Assembly (NCBI GenBank): GCA_037176705.1
Contig: JBAWUJ010000086.1
Coordinates: forward strand, 62,001 to 126,000
DNA: 64,000 bases
Source: Molossus alvarezi
Lineage: Eukaryota > Chordata > Mammalia > Chiroptera > Molossidae
Direction of reading: 5' to 3'
Each line of letters starts with the position of its first letter. Position 1 is the stretch's first letter. Both the position numbers and the translations under genes were made by a program. Under the pieces are notes generated by a model, which saw only the letters and a program-made list of their open reading frames with translations, searched no databases and had not been told where the DNA came from. This document shows positions 47,734-61,202 of the stretch, one piece after another.

Positions 47734-49695
47734 GTTCTTCAGTTAATCCTCACCCGAGGGTATTTCCTTGATTTGCAGTTGGACACCGAAATGCCAGGAT
47801 AATTCTGGGAGAAGAGGAATGGAGAAACCGAGGCAGGAAAGTTAAACAAAGCCAAAGAGCTTTGCGGGACGTGTGTAGCAGGGCCTGATCTTGAGAACCA
47901 GGCCAACAGACTCTACTTGTCACAGAAGTGTGCAGCAGAGGAGGGGGCACGGAAGGGGAGAGGGGGAGAATTCAGACACCACTTAGTGGCAATCATCCTG
48001 AAGTTGTTGGGACAGCAGGGAGGGAGAGAGGGAGGGAGGAGGAAAGAAGAGTGTAAAGGAATGAACCAAGCAACCGAGCAACCAACCGACCAAAGAGGCA
48101 GGTCCTTCCCAGGAACTAGACCAAAGAAAAGGGGAGACTTTTGGAGTCCAACTGCACCAGGAATATCTAGGCGAGGAACTTCAAAACAAAAACTTCCAGA
48201 CCGAAGGGGATGTGAGGCAGAAAAGGCTCTTTAGATGAGCCGAGAGCCTGCCTGTGCTCCCTAGGCCAGACGCGTAGGGTGGCTCGCTCCGTTTCCGTAA
48301 TAAATGTGCATGAGTTCAGGTTGTGCTCCCTTCACTTGCATTCAGGTTGCAATAAATTCACGGGGCGAGCGGAACGCAGATGTTCTGTGCAGTGTCTCCT
48401 CCACCTCCTTCCCCATGAGAACACAAAGATCCAGGCTGGGGACAGCCCTCTGCCGGTGATTCAGGGGATCGTCCAGTCACACCTCTCTGGTGTCTGTGAG
48501 CGGTGCAGGTCCCATTTGCATCACAGGCGGCCTTTGAGAGGGAGTGGGAGGGGGCCAGGGGGTATGGTCAAGTGGGAGGGCAGGAGGGAGCGGGAAGAGG
48601 GAACTCTGCAACACCTGATGAGTTTATTGTCTTTGGCTTTCCCCACACACTCACTGCTTCCAGAAGCAGTGTGGAGTCACACCAAGATTCCCCACAGGAG
48701 AACAGGAAGGAGGGGTTGACGGCAGGCAAGTTTCCTTAGTAGGCCTCCTCCTCGCCCAGCCGCACCACTTGCCCTTGGCAGAGATTCCAACGCCAGGCAA
48801 GGGGAGGAGTGGGGGCGAAAGCTTCACAGTGCCCAAAGGGTAGGGCCCCCGGCCCATGGGAAGCTGGTGGCAGGCGGGCCGAGCAGTGGAGGGGTGTCCC
48901 ATGGAACACATCTGCCGCTTTGCCATTGGACTGGAGCTTGGTGGGTTGTCGGGGCGGGGCGGCGGCCCAAACACACGGGTGGAGGGGGGCGCTCGCCTAG
49001 GGCGGGACTTTTGGGGGGGGGGTTGCCCCGCCGGTTCGGTGCCCGCCGCCACAGGAGTGGTTCGCCGTGTCCTGCCAGGAATCCCTCCGTCACCCTCTTC
49101 AGTCCACCAAATCCCGTTTTTGTCTGGGAAAAGTGGACATGTGTAAAAAGGAGAAGCGAACGGACGACACAGTTCCGAGAGGCCGATTCACGTGGATATT
49201 GTTTCCACGCGACACAGGTGTCAAGAAGTAAGTGTAAGGGACGAGGCGCCCACCTGCATTTCTCAGGCCGTGAAAGTGGTTTTCATGGCAGGTACTGCCC
49301 TGTGTCATTTGCCCCGACCCTGCTCCTACACACCGCCTTCCATTTCCCCGGGGCGCGCAGGTGTGCTGTCAATTGCCAGCATTCAGGACGGCCGCGGCCC
49401 CGCCCCTTTCGCCCCGCCCCCGGCCTGACGGCCCATCCCCCTGTGCGCCGACCCGGCCAGCTGTCAACCTCCTCTGTGCTGAGCTTATCACAGCCGCCAC
49501 CGGGCAGGCGCTGCGCGATTGCCCCACGTCACAGTGAGGCCAGCCGGATCGCATCGCATCACATCGCATCGCATCGCATCCTGACTAACGGGGCCACGGA
49601 GACGCGTGGCCCAGAGCTCGGGAGCCCGGGCACGTGCTCGATTCACGGCAGCGGGAGGGTGCTTGGGACACTTGTCTTCTCTCCTCTCTTTTCTG

Positions 49696-49738
<43 letters not shown>

Positions 49739-51538
49739 CTCTCTCTGTCTCTCTCTCTTTCCCGCCCCGCCCCCGTCTCCCTCTCCTCCTCTCTCTCACC
49801 CCCCTAGTCTCATAGAGCTCTCCGGTCTTGCAGGACAGGGAATTTCGCGGAGTCGTGGAAGGGACTGCTCCCCTAGGCCCCTCCTGTGCCGAGGAAGGTC
49901 AGGCGGGCAAGCGGGTCCCCGGGCGGAATTGGGGATTTCCTCGGAGCGAGGAGAGGAGGCAGCTTTTCTGTGCGATCTCGGTTCCGGCGGAGGACACCTG
50001 CTGTGGGCAGAGAAGCCTGACCCCGGTGGCCTGGGGTTTTCGCCGGCGCCGGCGATACGTCAACCATCCACAGGAGTGGAAACGGTCCTGGTGCACACTG
50101 CAACTGTTTTCAGAGAGGTAGGGACTGTCGTGTCTTAGGTCAAATAAGTACTTTTGAAACCTAAGTCCTTCAGATCAACGTGTTAATATTTATTGCCTGA
50201 TCCGCCCGCGCCCGCCCAGCCCCCAGCACACCAGGCCACCCACAGCCGGCCTCGCCCCCCCCACCCAGACACACACACACGCACCCCCACGGACACGCAC
50301 ACCGCCCCGCCCCCACCCACACCGACACAGCAGCGCCCAGTCACGGCCCGCTAGAGATCCGGGCCACTGGTGGACCCGGTCGCTGTCCGTTGCAGCGGCC
50401 AAGTCCGGTGCCGGGCAACCTGTCTCTCCGGTCGCCCAGGCAACCGGCGGCCAGGGCCGCCGTTGATGGCGCGGTCACGCGTCACCCGCAAGTCGTCCTC
50501 GCTCGTTCGGTGCCTCGATCGCGTGACCGCGGTTCTGCGGGCAGACCCGGAAGCGGGCCGGAGAGAGGCACACACGCACAGACCCTCCCTCCCTCCCTCC
50601 CTCCCAGACACACACGGGCCTCCACACCTCCCTCGCTGGCTCCCTCCCTCCCCCCCTTGGCCTCTGGCAACATACAAGTACAGAATCAGTCAAGAAAACG
50701 TTTCAATATCGCGGCGCTCTCGTCCTGTTCATCGGCTCCGCGTCAGTCTGCGGCCTCGGCCCGGGCAGAGACCCTGAGAGGGCCGAGGAGATCTCACCCT
50801 CCCTTTCGACCTCGAGGATGTTCAGTGGGCCGGCGAGGGAAGAGCGGCTGCCAGCCGCCGAGCCGGCCCGCTCGGTTTGTTTCTCACGGAAGGCTTCCGG
50901 GCCCGTGACAAGGGAGACCATCTGGTGGGAGACCTAAGAGTGTAGTGAGAAATCAGGAGGGATACCTCGACTGGGAACATCTTCCCTGAGGAGCAAGGGG
51001 TTCGCCTCCCACACCGGGCCCCCGCCCAGCTCAGGATCCCAGTACCAGGAAGAGAAGTCCCCATCCCTTGTGGCTGTGCAAACCACGGGGAATCGAGTCG
51101 AGGTCGAGCCTGCCGGGGTCCCAGGCAGTTCCTTTGAAAGGGCCTGCCCACGCACGGAGCTCCGGGGACCCTCTTTCTGCGGGCTGCGGAGTGGGGGTGG
51201 GTGGCAGGGAGGGACAGCGGCAGCTTGAAAGGCACCAGAGACATCCCTGGGAAGAACTGAGTCCTTTGGCATTGGGGTGAGAGCTGGAGGGGCAGCTTTG
51301 TCCCGGGCACACGTGCTGGTGGAGGCTGCTGTTCCATGGGTGAGCCCTTCCCTCGCGGGGCAGGCAGCCCGGTGGGCGGGCGCGCACCGTCCCTGGGACT
51401 CTGGTGACCTGGCACCCACTGTCTGGGCCACCCTGGTGATTGCCTGAGGCCCCGCCCCACGGCCCATTCAGGCCCACCCAAGCTGTGTCCATTGATTTTC
51501 TCCTAGGATTGGCCTGTCTTGGCTCCCGCTTGCTTCAC
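45816..51538 (+). repeat. Array unit 9 (5723 bp)
   Basis: Alleles: CTGGTG x6 and CTG x9 (47650-47730), CT x17 (49699-49732), GT x3. The G run after GGGACTTTT near 49013-49022 has 10 G, shared only with adjacent unit 10. No substitution relative to unit 1 was seen. Confidence 0.95.
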
Positions 51539-53424
51539 GTGGTCCTAAATTCTCTGAAACCAGCAACACCTGGCCTCAGCGAGCCCCATCCCTCCTCTGG
51601 CTCACTGGCCCCAGGCCTGGCAGTGGTAGCAGCCAGCCTTGGGGCCCAGCTTGACATTGCCTAGGCACCTCCAAGACCAGCACAGAAGGCAGCCATGTGT
51701 AGATCGCTTTGTAGCTTATGTCTGGTGGCCCCGGGGAGAACACACAGGGGCAGTGGCCGACCTCGCCCCGGAGCCAGCCTGGAAGAGTTGGCCTTTCCTT
51801 TGCTCCTTTTCCCTTCAGAATATTACAGTGGCATCCTCAGTCCCTGGAGGTGGGCCTCTGAGCTTCTTTCTCAATAGGCTGTACGTGTGTATTCTTTCCC
51901 TTGCCTCTCTCTTTCCTCCCTCCCTCCCTCTCTGGCTAGAGCCCTTTGGGGCTCAGGGCGAGACTGAGGAAGTTGTACAGAGAGCTCCCACATGCCCACT
52001 GCCCTGTAGTCCCTGCTCTTTCTTCCCCAAGTCACACACGGGCAGGCACGCAGGCACCCAATGCGTGAATTTTCTGAGGCCCAGAGGCCTGGTGCAGAAC
52101 TTAGGATGAAACCCCTACCCTTCTGTTTTCCACAAAGACAGGCATGGGCCTAAGCAAGGTGGCCTGGCCTGGGCCTGGGGGTGGGGTGGGGGTGGGGTTA
52201 GGGGATGGGAAGGGAAGGCCAGGGCCACTTATTCCAAGGGAAAGCAATGGCTTCATTCCAATGCAGAGAGCCTAGGACTTTGCCTCAGGCTTCTACAACT
52301 CCCCCACACTTAGGCCACTGATTCCAAGCTGCAGGAAGGGAGCGCGGGCGGGCAGTCTGGGGCTGAAAGAGTTCGCCTCCATGTGCCAAAGCCGAAAACT
52401 GCCCTCCACCCTCTGAGACAGGGCAGGGTGTGGGTGGGGGTTAGGTGGCGGTCGGGTGGTGGCGGTGGTGTTGAGCGGTGGCGGTTTAGGGGTGCAAGTC
52501 CAGGGCATCCAAGGAGAAGTTAAACAGTCCATCTCGGCGTCTTCGATTCCCCAGGCCAAACGCTGGTGTGGAGTGATGAGGGTGCGGGGAGGCCTGGTAG
52601 GGGATGAATGGACTCAGTAAGCCAGTGTCTCGGGAACAACGAGCACACGCGTACTGAAACACTGTGCTCCAGCTGACGATTTTGGTAACTCTCCTTTAGG
52701 TTCCCCTCACATGGATGGATGGGTAGATGGTTGGGTGGGTGGGTGGATGGATGGATGGATGGTGAGCACTGAACTGGACAGACAGGACACACCGATCCTC
52801 CCTCCACCCACCGATTTCCAAGGGTAGGTCCGGGCCTAGGACATGGGCAACACCCCCATCAAGTGAATTTAGTTAACACCTTTGTAGTTTGGACCGTCCT
52901 TTGAGTTTAGTTTAGGTCTCTGGGTCTGTGGGGCCACTACACAGGCCTCCGCTGAGCTCGCCTGTGTTCCTATGTGTATGTGGCCCCTGTTACGCACACA
53001 CGCACACACACGGTCCTCTCCTCGGGAGAGCCCTGACTCCTAAGTCGTGATCCCGGGGTTGTTTGAAACATCACCCCAAAGGAGTGGACCCCAGGAGGAG
53101 GATGTGAACATATGTAGTAGAGGCCCGTGAACTGTGTGTTCTGAAAAGGGTTCAGACCTTAGGTCGTAGGTGATGTTTATATTTACCACCCTGCAATGAG
53201 AACCTAGAAACAGGTCAGGACATCAAAAATCCCTCTCTTTGAAAGTCAGGGAGTTCCTGCATGTGTCAGAGAGGGTCCCCTATTTGTCTCCTGGCCTTCC
53301 ATAGAATTCACCCCAGGACCTGATGTGTAATCTTTGAGTCTGATGAGTTTTTTGAGTCATTCTTTGTTGTTGCTGGTGCTGGTGCTGGTGCTGGTGCTGG
53401 TGCTGGTGCGGGTCCTGGTGTTGG

Positions 53425-53456
<32 letters not shown>

Positions 53457-55418
53457 GTTCTTCAGTTAATCCTCACCCGAGGGTATTTCCTTGATTTGCA
53501 GTTGGACACCGAAATGCCAGGATAATTCTGGGAGAAGAGGAATGGAGAAACCGAGGCAGGAAAGTTAAACAAAGCCAAAGAGCTTTGCGGGACGTGTGTA
53601 GCAGGGCCTGATCTTGAGAACCAGGCCAACAGACTCTACTTGTCACAGAAGTGTGCAGCAGAGGAGGGGGCACGGAAGGGGAGAGGGGGAGAATTCAGAC
53701 ACCACTTAGTGGCAATCATCCTGAAGTTGTTGGGACAGCAGGGAGGGAGAGAGGGAGGGAGGAGGAAAGAAGAGTGTAGAGGAATGAACCAAGCAACCGA
53801 GCAACCAACCGACCAAAGAGGCAGGTCCTTCCCAGGAACTAGACCAAAGAAAAGGGGAGACTTTTGGAGTCCAACTGCACCAGGAATATCTAGGCGAGGA
53901 ACTTCAAAACAAAAACTTCCAGACCGAAGGGGATGTGAGGCAGAAAAGGCTCTTTAGATGAGCCGAGAGCCTGCCTGTGCTCCCTAGGCCAGACGCGTAG
54001 GGTGGCTCGCTCCGTTTCCGTAATAAATGTGCATGAGTTCAGGTTGTGCTCCCTTCACTTGCATTCAGGTTGCAATAAATTCACGGGGCGAGCGGAACGC
54101 AGATGTTCTGTGCAGTGTCTCCTCCACCTCCTTCCCCATGAGAACACAAAGATCCAGGCTGGGGACAGCCCTCTGCCGGTGATTCAGGGGATCGTCCAGT
54201 CACACCTCTCTGGTGTCTGTGAGCGGTGCAGGTCCCATTTGCATCACAGGCGGCCTTTGAGAGGGAGTGGGAGGGGGCCAGGGGGTATGGTCAAGTGGGA
54301 GGGCAGGAGGGAGCGGGAAGAGGGAACTCTGCAACACCTGATGAGTTTATTGTCTTTGGCTTTCCCCACACACTCACTGCTTCCAGAAGCAGTGTGGAGT
54401 CACACCAAGATTCCCCACAGGAGAACAGGAAGGAGGGGTTGACGGCAGGCAAGTTTCCTTAGTAGGCCTCCTCCTCGCCCAGCCGCACCACTTGCCCTTG
54501 GCAGAGATTCCAACGCCAGGCAAGGGGAGGAGTGGGGGCGAAAGCTTCACAGTGCCCAAAGGGTAGGGCCCCCGGCCCATGGGAAGCTGGTGGCAGGCGG
54601 GCCGAGCAGTGGAGGGGTGTCCCATGGAACACATCTGCCGCTTTGCCATTGGACTGGAGCTTGGTGGGTTGTCGGGGCGGGGCGGCGGCCCAAACACACG
54701 GGTGGAGGGGGGCGCTCGCCTAGGGCGGGACTTTTGGGGGGGGGGTTGCCCCGCCGGTTCGGTGCCCGCCGCCACAGGAGTGGTTCGCCGTGTCCTGCCA
54801 GGAATCCCTCCGTCACCCTCTTCAGTCCACCAAATCCCGTTTTTGTCTGGGAAAAGTGGACATGTGTAAAAAGGAGAAGCGAACGGACGACACAGTTCCG
54901 AGAGGCCGATTCACGTGGATATTGTTTCCACGCGACACAGGTGTCAAGAAGTAAGTGTAAGGGACGAGGCGCCCACCTGCATTTCTCAGGCCGTGAAAGT
55001 GGTTTTCATGGCAGGTACTGCCCTGTGTCATTTGCCCCGACCCTGCTCCTACACACCGCCTTCCATTTCCCCGGGGCGCGCAGGTGTGCTGTCAATTGCC
55101 AGCATTCAGGACGGCCGCGGCCCCGCCCCTTTCGCCCCGCCCCCGGCCTGACGGCCCATCCCCCTGTGCGCCGACCCGGCCAGCTGTCAACCTCCTCTGT
55201 GCTGAGCTTATCACAGCCGCCACCGGGCAGGCGCTGCGCGATTGCCCCACGTCACAGTGAGGCCAGCCGGATCGCATCGCATCACATCGCATCGCATCGC
55301 ATCCTGACTAACGGGGCCACGGAGACGCGTGGCCCAGAGCTCGGGAGCCCGGGCACGTGCTCGATTCACGGCAGCGGGAGGGTGCTTGGGACACTTGTCT
55401 TCTCTCCTCTCTTTTCTG

Positions 55419-55467
<49 letters not shown>

Positions 55468-57267
55468 CTCTCTCTGTCTCTCTCTCTTTCCCGCCCCGCC
55501 CCCGTCTCCCTCTCCTCCTCTCTCTCACCCCCCTAGTCTCATAGAGCTCTCCGGTCTTGCAGGACAGGGAATTTCGCGGAGTCGTGGAAGGGACTGCTCC
55601 CCTAGGCCCCTCCTGTGCCGAGGAAGGTCAGGCGGGCAAGCGGGTCCCCGGGCGGAATTGGGGATTTCCTCGGAGCGAGGAGAGGAGGCAGCTTTTCTGT
55701 GCGATCTCGGTTCCGGCGGAGGACACCTGCTGTGGGCAGAGAAGCCTGACCCCGGTGGCCTGGGGTTTTCGCCGGCGCCGGCGATACGTCAACCATCCAC
55801 AGGAGTGGAAACGGTCCTGGTGCACACTGCAACTGTTTTCAGAGAGGTAGGGACTGTCGTGTCTTAGGTCAAATAAGTACTTTTGAAACCTAAGTCCTTC
55901 AGATCAACGTGTTAATATTTATTGCCTGATCCGCCCGCGCCCGCCCAGCCCCCAGCACACCAGGCCACCCACAGCCGGCCTCGCCCCCCCCACCCAGACA
56001 CACACACACGCACCCCCACGGACACGCACACCGCCCCGCCCCCACCCACACCGACACAGCAGCGCCCAGTCACGGCCCGCTAGAGATCCGGGCCACTGGT
56101 GGACCCGGTCGCTGTCCGTTGCAGCGGCCAAGTCCGGTGCCGGGCAACCTGTCTCTCCGGTCGCCCAGGCAACCGGCGGCCAGGGCCGCCGTTGATGGCG
56201 CGGTCACGCGTCACCCGCAAGTCGTCCTCGCTCGTTCGGTGCCTCGATCGCGTGACCGCGGTTCTGCGGGCAGACCCGGAAGCGGGCCGGAGAGAGGCAC
56301 ACACGCACAGACCCTCCCTCCCTCCCTCCCTCCCAGACACACACGGGCCTCCACACCTCCCTCGCTGGCTCCCTCCCTCCCCCCCTTGGCCTCTGGCAAC
56401 ATACAAGTACAGAATCAGTCAAGAAAACGTTTCAATATCGCGGCGCTCTCGTCCTGTTCATCGGCTCCGCGTCAGTCTGCGGCCTCGGCCCGGGCAGAGA
56501 CCCTGAGAGGGCCGAGGAGATCTCACCCTCCCTTTCGACCTCGAGGATGTTCAGTGGGCCGGCGAGGGAAGAGCGGCTGCCAGCCGCCGAGCCGGCCCGC
56601 TCGGTTTGTTTCTCACGGAAGGCTTCCGGGCCCGTGACAAGGGAGACCATCTGGTGGGAGACCTAAGAGTGTAGTGAGAAATCAGGAGGGATACCTCGAC
56701 TGGGAACATCTTCCCTGAGGAGCAAGGGGTTCGCCTCCCACACCGGGCCCCCGCCCAGCTCAGGATCCCAGTACCAGGAAGAGAAGTCCCCATCCCTTGT
56801 GGCTGTGCAAACCACGGGGAATCGAGTCGAGGTCGAGCCTGCCGGGGTCCCAGGCAGTTCCTTTGAAAGGGCCTGCCCACGCACGGAGCTCCGGGGACCC
56901 TCTTTCTGCGGGCTGCGGAGTGGGGGTGGGTGGCAGGGAGGGACAGCGGCAGCTTGAAAGGCACCAGAGACATCCCTGGGAAGAACTGAGTCCTTTGGCA
57001 TTGGGGTGAGAGCTGGAGGGGCAGCTTTGTCCCGGGCACACGTGCTGGTGGAGGCTGCTGTTCCATGGGTGAGCCCTTCCCTCGCGGGGCAGGCAGCCCG
57101 GTGGGCGGGCGCGCACCGTCCCTGGGACTCTGGTGACCTGGCACCCACTGTCTGGGCCACCCTGGTGATTGCCTGAGGCCCCGCCCCACGGCCCATTCAG
57201 GCCCACCCAAGCTGTGTCCATTGATTTTCTCCTAGGATTGGCCTGTCTTGGCTCCCGCTTGCTTCAC
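51539..57267 (+). repeat. Array unit 10 (5729 bp)
   Basis: Alleles: CTGGTG x6 and CTG x9 (53373-53453), CT x20 (55422-55461, the longest CT run here), GT x3, and a 10-G run near 54736-54745 shared with unit 9. It has T at 52912 (TTTAGTTTAGG), shared with unit 6, and a private GTGTAGAGG near 53779. Confidence 0.95.
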
Positions 57268-59171
57268 GTGGTCCTAAATTCTCTGAAACCAGCAACACCT
57301 GGCCTCAGCGAGCCCCATCCCTCCTCTGGCTCACTGGCCCCAGGCCTGGCAGTGGTAGCAGCCAGCCTTGGGGCCCAGCTTGACATTGCCTAGGCACCTC
57401 CAAGACCAGCACAGAAGGCAGCCATGTGTAGATCGCTTTGTAGCTTATGTCTGGTGGCCCCGGGGAGAACACACAGGGGCAGTGGCCGACCTCGCCCCGG
57501 AGCCAGCCTGGAAGAGTTGGCCTTTCCTTTGCTCCTTTTCCCTTCAGAATATTACAGTGGCATCCTCAGTCCCTGGAGGTGGGCCTCTGAGCTTCTTTCT
57601 CAATAGGCTGTACGTGTGTATTCTTTCCCTTGCCTCTCTCTTTCCTCCCTCCCTCCCTCTCTGGCTAGAGCCCTTTGGGGCTCAGGGCGAGACTGAGGAA
57701 GTTGTACAGAGAGCTCCCACATGCCCACTGCCCTGTAGTCCCTGCTCTTTCTTCCCCAAGTCACACACGGGCAGGCACGCAGGCACCCAATGCGTGAATT
57801 TTCTGAGGCCCAGAGGCCTGGTGCAGAACTTAGGATGAAACCCCTACCCTTCTGTTTTCCACAAAGACAGGCATGGGCCTAAGCAAGGTGGCCTGGCCTG
57901 GGCCTGGGGGTGGGGTGGGGGTGGGGTTAGGGGATGGGAAGGGAAGGCCAGGGCCACTTATTCCAAGGGAAAGCAATGGCTTCATTCCAATGCAGAGAGC
58001 CTAGGACTTTGCCTCAGGCTTCTACAACTCCCCCACACTTAGGCCACTGATTCCAAGCTGCAGGAAGGGAGCGCGGGCGGGCAGTCTGGGGCTGAAAGAG
58101 TTCGCCTCCATGTGCCAAAGCCGAAAACTGCCCTCCACCCTCTGAGACAGGGCAGGGTGTGGGTGGGGGTTAGGTGGCGGTCGGGTGGTGGCGGTGGTGT
58201 TGAGCGGTGGCGGTTTAGGGGTGCAAGTCCAGGGCATCCAAGGAGAAGTTAAACAGTCCATCTCGGCGTCTTCGATTCCCCAGGCCAAACGCTGGTGTGG
58301 AGTGATGAGGGTGCGGGGAGGCCTGGTAGGGGATGAATGGACTCAGTAAGCCAGTGTCTCGGGAACAACGAGCACACGCGTACTGAAACACTGTGCTCCA
58401 GCTGACGATTTTGGTAACTCTCCTTTAGGTTCCCCTCACATGGATGGATGGGTAGATGGTTGGGTGGGTGGGTGGATGGATGGATGGATGGTGAGCACTG
58501 AACTGGACAGACAGGACACACCGATCCTCCCTCCACCCACCGATTTCCAAGGGTAGGTCCGGGCCTAGGACATGGGCAACACCCCCATCAAGTGAATTTA
58601 GTTAACACCTTTGTAGTTTGGACCGTCCTTTGAGTTTAGTGTAGGTCTCTGGGTCTGTGGGGCCACTACACAGGCCTCCGCTGAGCTCGCCTGTGTTCCT
58701 ATGTGTATGTGGCCCCTGTTACGCACACACGCACACACACGGTCCTCTCCTCGGGAGAGCCCTGACTCCTAAGTCGTGATCCCGGGGTTGTTTGAAACAT
58801 CACCCCAAAGGAGTGGACCCCAGGAGGAGGATGTGAACATATGTAGTAGACGCCCGTGAACTGTGTGTTCTGAAAAGGGTTCAGACCTTAGGTCGTAGGT
58901 GATGTTTATATTTACCACCCTGCAATGAGAACCTAGAAACAAGTCAGGACATCAAAAATCCCTCTCTTTGAAAGTCAGGGAGTTCCTGCATGTGTCAGAG
59001 AGGGTCCCCTATTTGTCTCCTGGCCTTCCATAGAATTCACCCCAGGACCTGATGTGTAATCTTTGAGTCTGATGAGTTTTTTGAGTCATTCTTTGTTGTT
59101 GCTGGTGCTGGTGCTGGTGCTGGTGCTGGTGCTGGTGCTGGTGCTGGTGCTGGTGCGGGTCCTGGTGTTGG

Positions 59172-59202
<31 letters not shown>

Positions 59203-61161
59203 TCTTCAGTTAATCCTCACCCGAGGGTATTTCCTTGATTTGCAGTTGGACACCGAAATGCCAGGATAATTCTGGGAGAAGAGGAATGGAGAAACCGAGG
59301 CAGGAAAGTTAAACAAAGCCAAAGAGCTTTGCGGGACGTGTGTAGCAGGGCCTGATCTTGAGAACCAGGCCAACAGACTCTACTTGTCACAGAAGTGTGC
59401 AGCAGAGGAGGGGGCACGGAAGGGGAGAGGGGGAGAATTCAGACACCACTTAGTGGCAATCATCCTGAAGTTGTTGGGACAGCAGGGAGGGAGAGAGGGA
59501 GGGAGGAGGAAAGAAGAGTGTAAAGGAATGAACCAAGCAACCGAGCAACCAACCGACCAAAGAGGCAGGTCCTTCCCAGGAACTAGACCAAAGAAAAGGG
59601 GAGACTTTTGGAGTCCAACTGCACCAGGAATATCTAGGCGAGGAACTTCAAAACAAAAACTTCCAGACCGAAGGGGATGTGAGGCAGAAAAGGCTCTTTA
59701 GATGAGCCGAGAGCCTGCCTGTGCTCCCTAGGCCAGACGCGTAGGGTGGCTCGCTCCGTTTCCGTAATAAATGTGCATGAGTTCAGGTTGTGCTCCCTTC
59801 ACTTGCATTCAGGTTGCAATAAATTCACGGGGCGAGCGGAACGCAGATGTTCTGTGCAGTGTCTCCTCCACCTCCTTCCCCATGAGAACACAAAGATCCA
59901 GGCTGGGGACAGCCCTCTGCCGGTGATTCAGGGGATCGTCCAGTCACACCTCTCTGGTGTCTGTGAGCGGTGCAGGTCCCATTTGCATCACAGGCGGCCT
60001 TTGAGAGGGAGTGGGAGGGGGCCAGGGGGTATGGTCAAGTGGGAGGGCAGGAGGGAGCGGGAAGAGGGAACTCTGCAACACCTGATGAGTTTATTGTCTT
60101 TGGCTTTCCCCACACACTCACTGCTTCCAGAAGCAGTGTGGAGTCACACCAAGATTCCCCACAGGAGAACAGGAAGGAGGGGTTGACGGCAGGCAAGTTT
60201 CCTTAGTAGGCCTCCTCCTCGCCCAGCCGCACCACTTGCCCTTGGCAGAGATTCCAACGCCAGGCAAGGGGAGGAGTGGGGGCGAAAGCTTCACAGTGCC
60301 CAAAGGGTAGGGCCCCCGGCCCATGGGAAGCTGGTGGCAGGCGGGCCGAGCAGTGGAGGGGTGTCCCATGGAACACATCTGCCGCTTTGCCATTGGACTG
60401 GAGCTTGGTGGGTTGTCGGGGCGGGGCGGCGGCCCAAACACACGGGTGGAGGGGGGCGCTCGCCTAGGGCGGGACTTTTGGGGGGGGGTTGCCCCGCCGG
60501 TTCGGTGCCCGCCGCCACAGGAGTGGTTCGCCGTGTCCTGCCAGGAATCCCTCCGTCACCCTCTTCAGTCCACCAAATCCCGTTTTTGTCTGGGAAAAGT
60601 GGACATGTGTAAAAAGGAGAAGCGAACGGACGACACAGTTCCGAGAGGCCGATTCACGTGGATATTGTTTCCACGCGACACAGGTGTCAAGAAGTAAGTG
60701 TAAGGGACGAGGCGCCCACCTGCATTTCTCAGGCCGTGAAAGTGGTTTTCATGGCAGGTACTGCCCTGTGTCATTTGCCCCGACCCTGCTCCTACACACC
60801 GCCTTCCATTTCCCCGGGGCGCGCAGGTGTGCTGTCAATTGCCAGCATGCAGGACGGCCGCGGCCCCGCCCCTTTCGCCCCGCCCCCGGCCTGACGGCCC
60901 ATTCCCCTGTGCGCCGACCCGGCCAGCTGTCAACCTCCTCTGTGCCGAGCTTATCACAGCCGCCACCGGGCAGGCGCTGCGCGATTGCCCCACGTCACAG
61001 TGAGGCCAGCCGGATCGCATCGCATCACATCGCATCGCATCGCATCCTGACTAACGGGGCCACGGAGACGCGTGGCCCAGAGCTCGGGAGCCCGGGCACG
61101 TGCTCGATTCACGGCAGCGGGAGGGTGCTTGGGACACTTGTCTTCTCTCCTCTCTTTTCTG

Positions 61162-61202
<41 letters not shown>

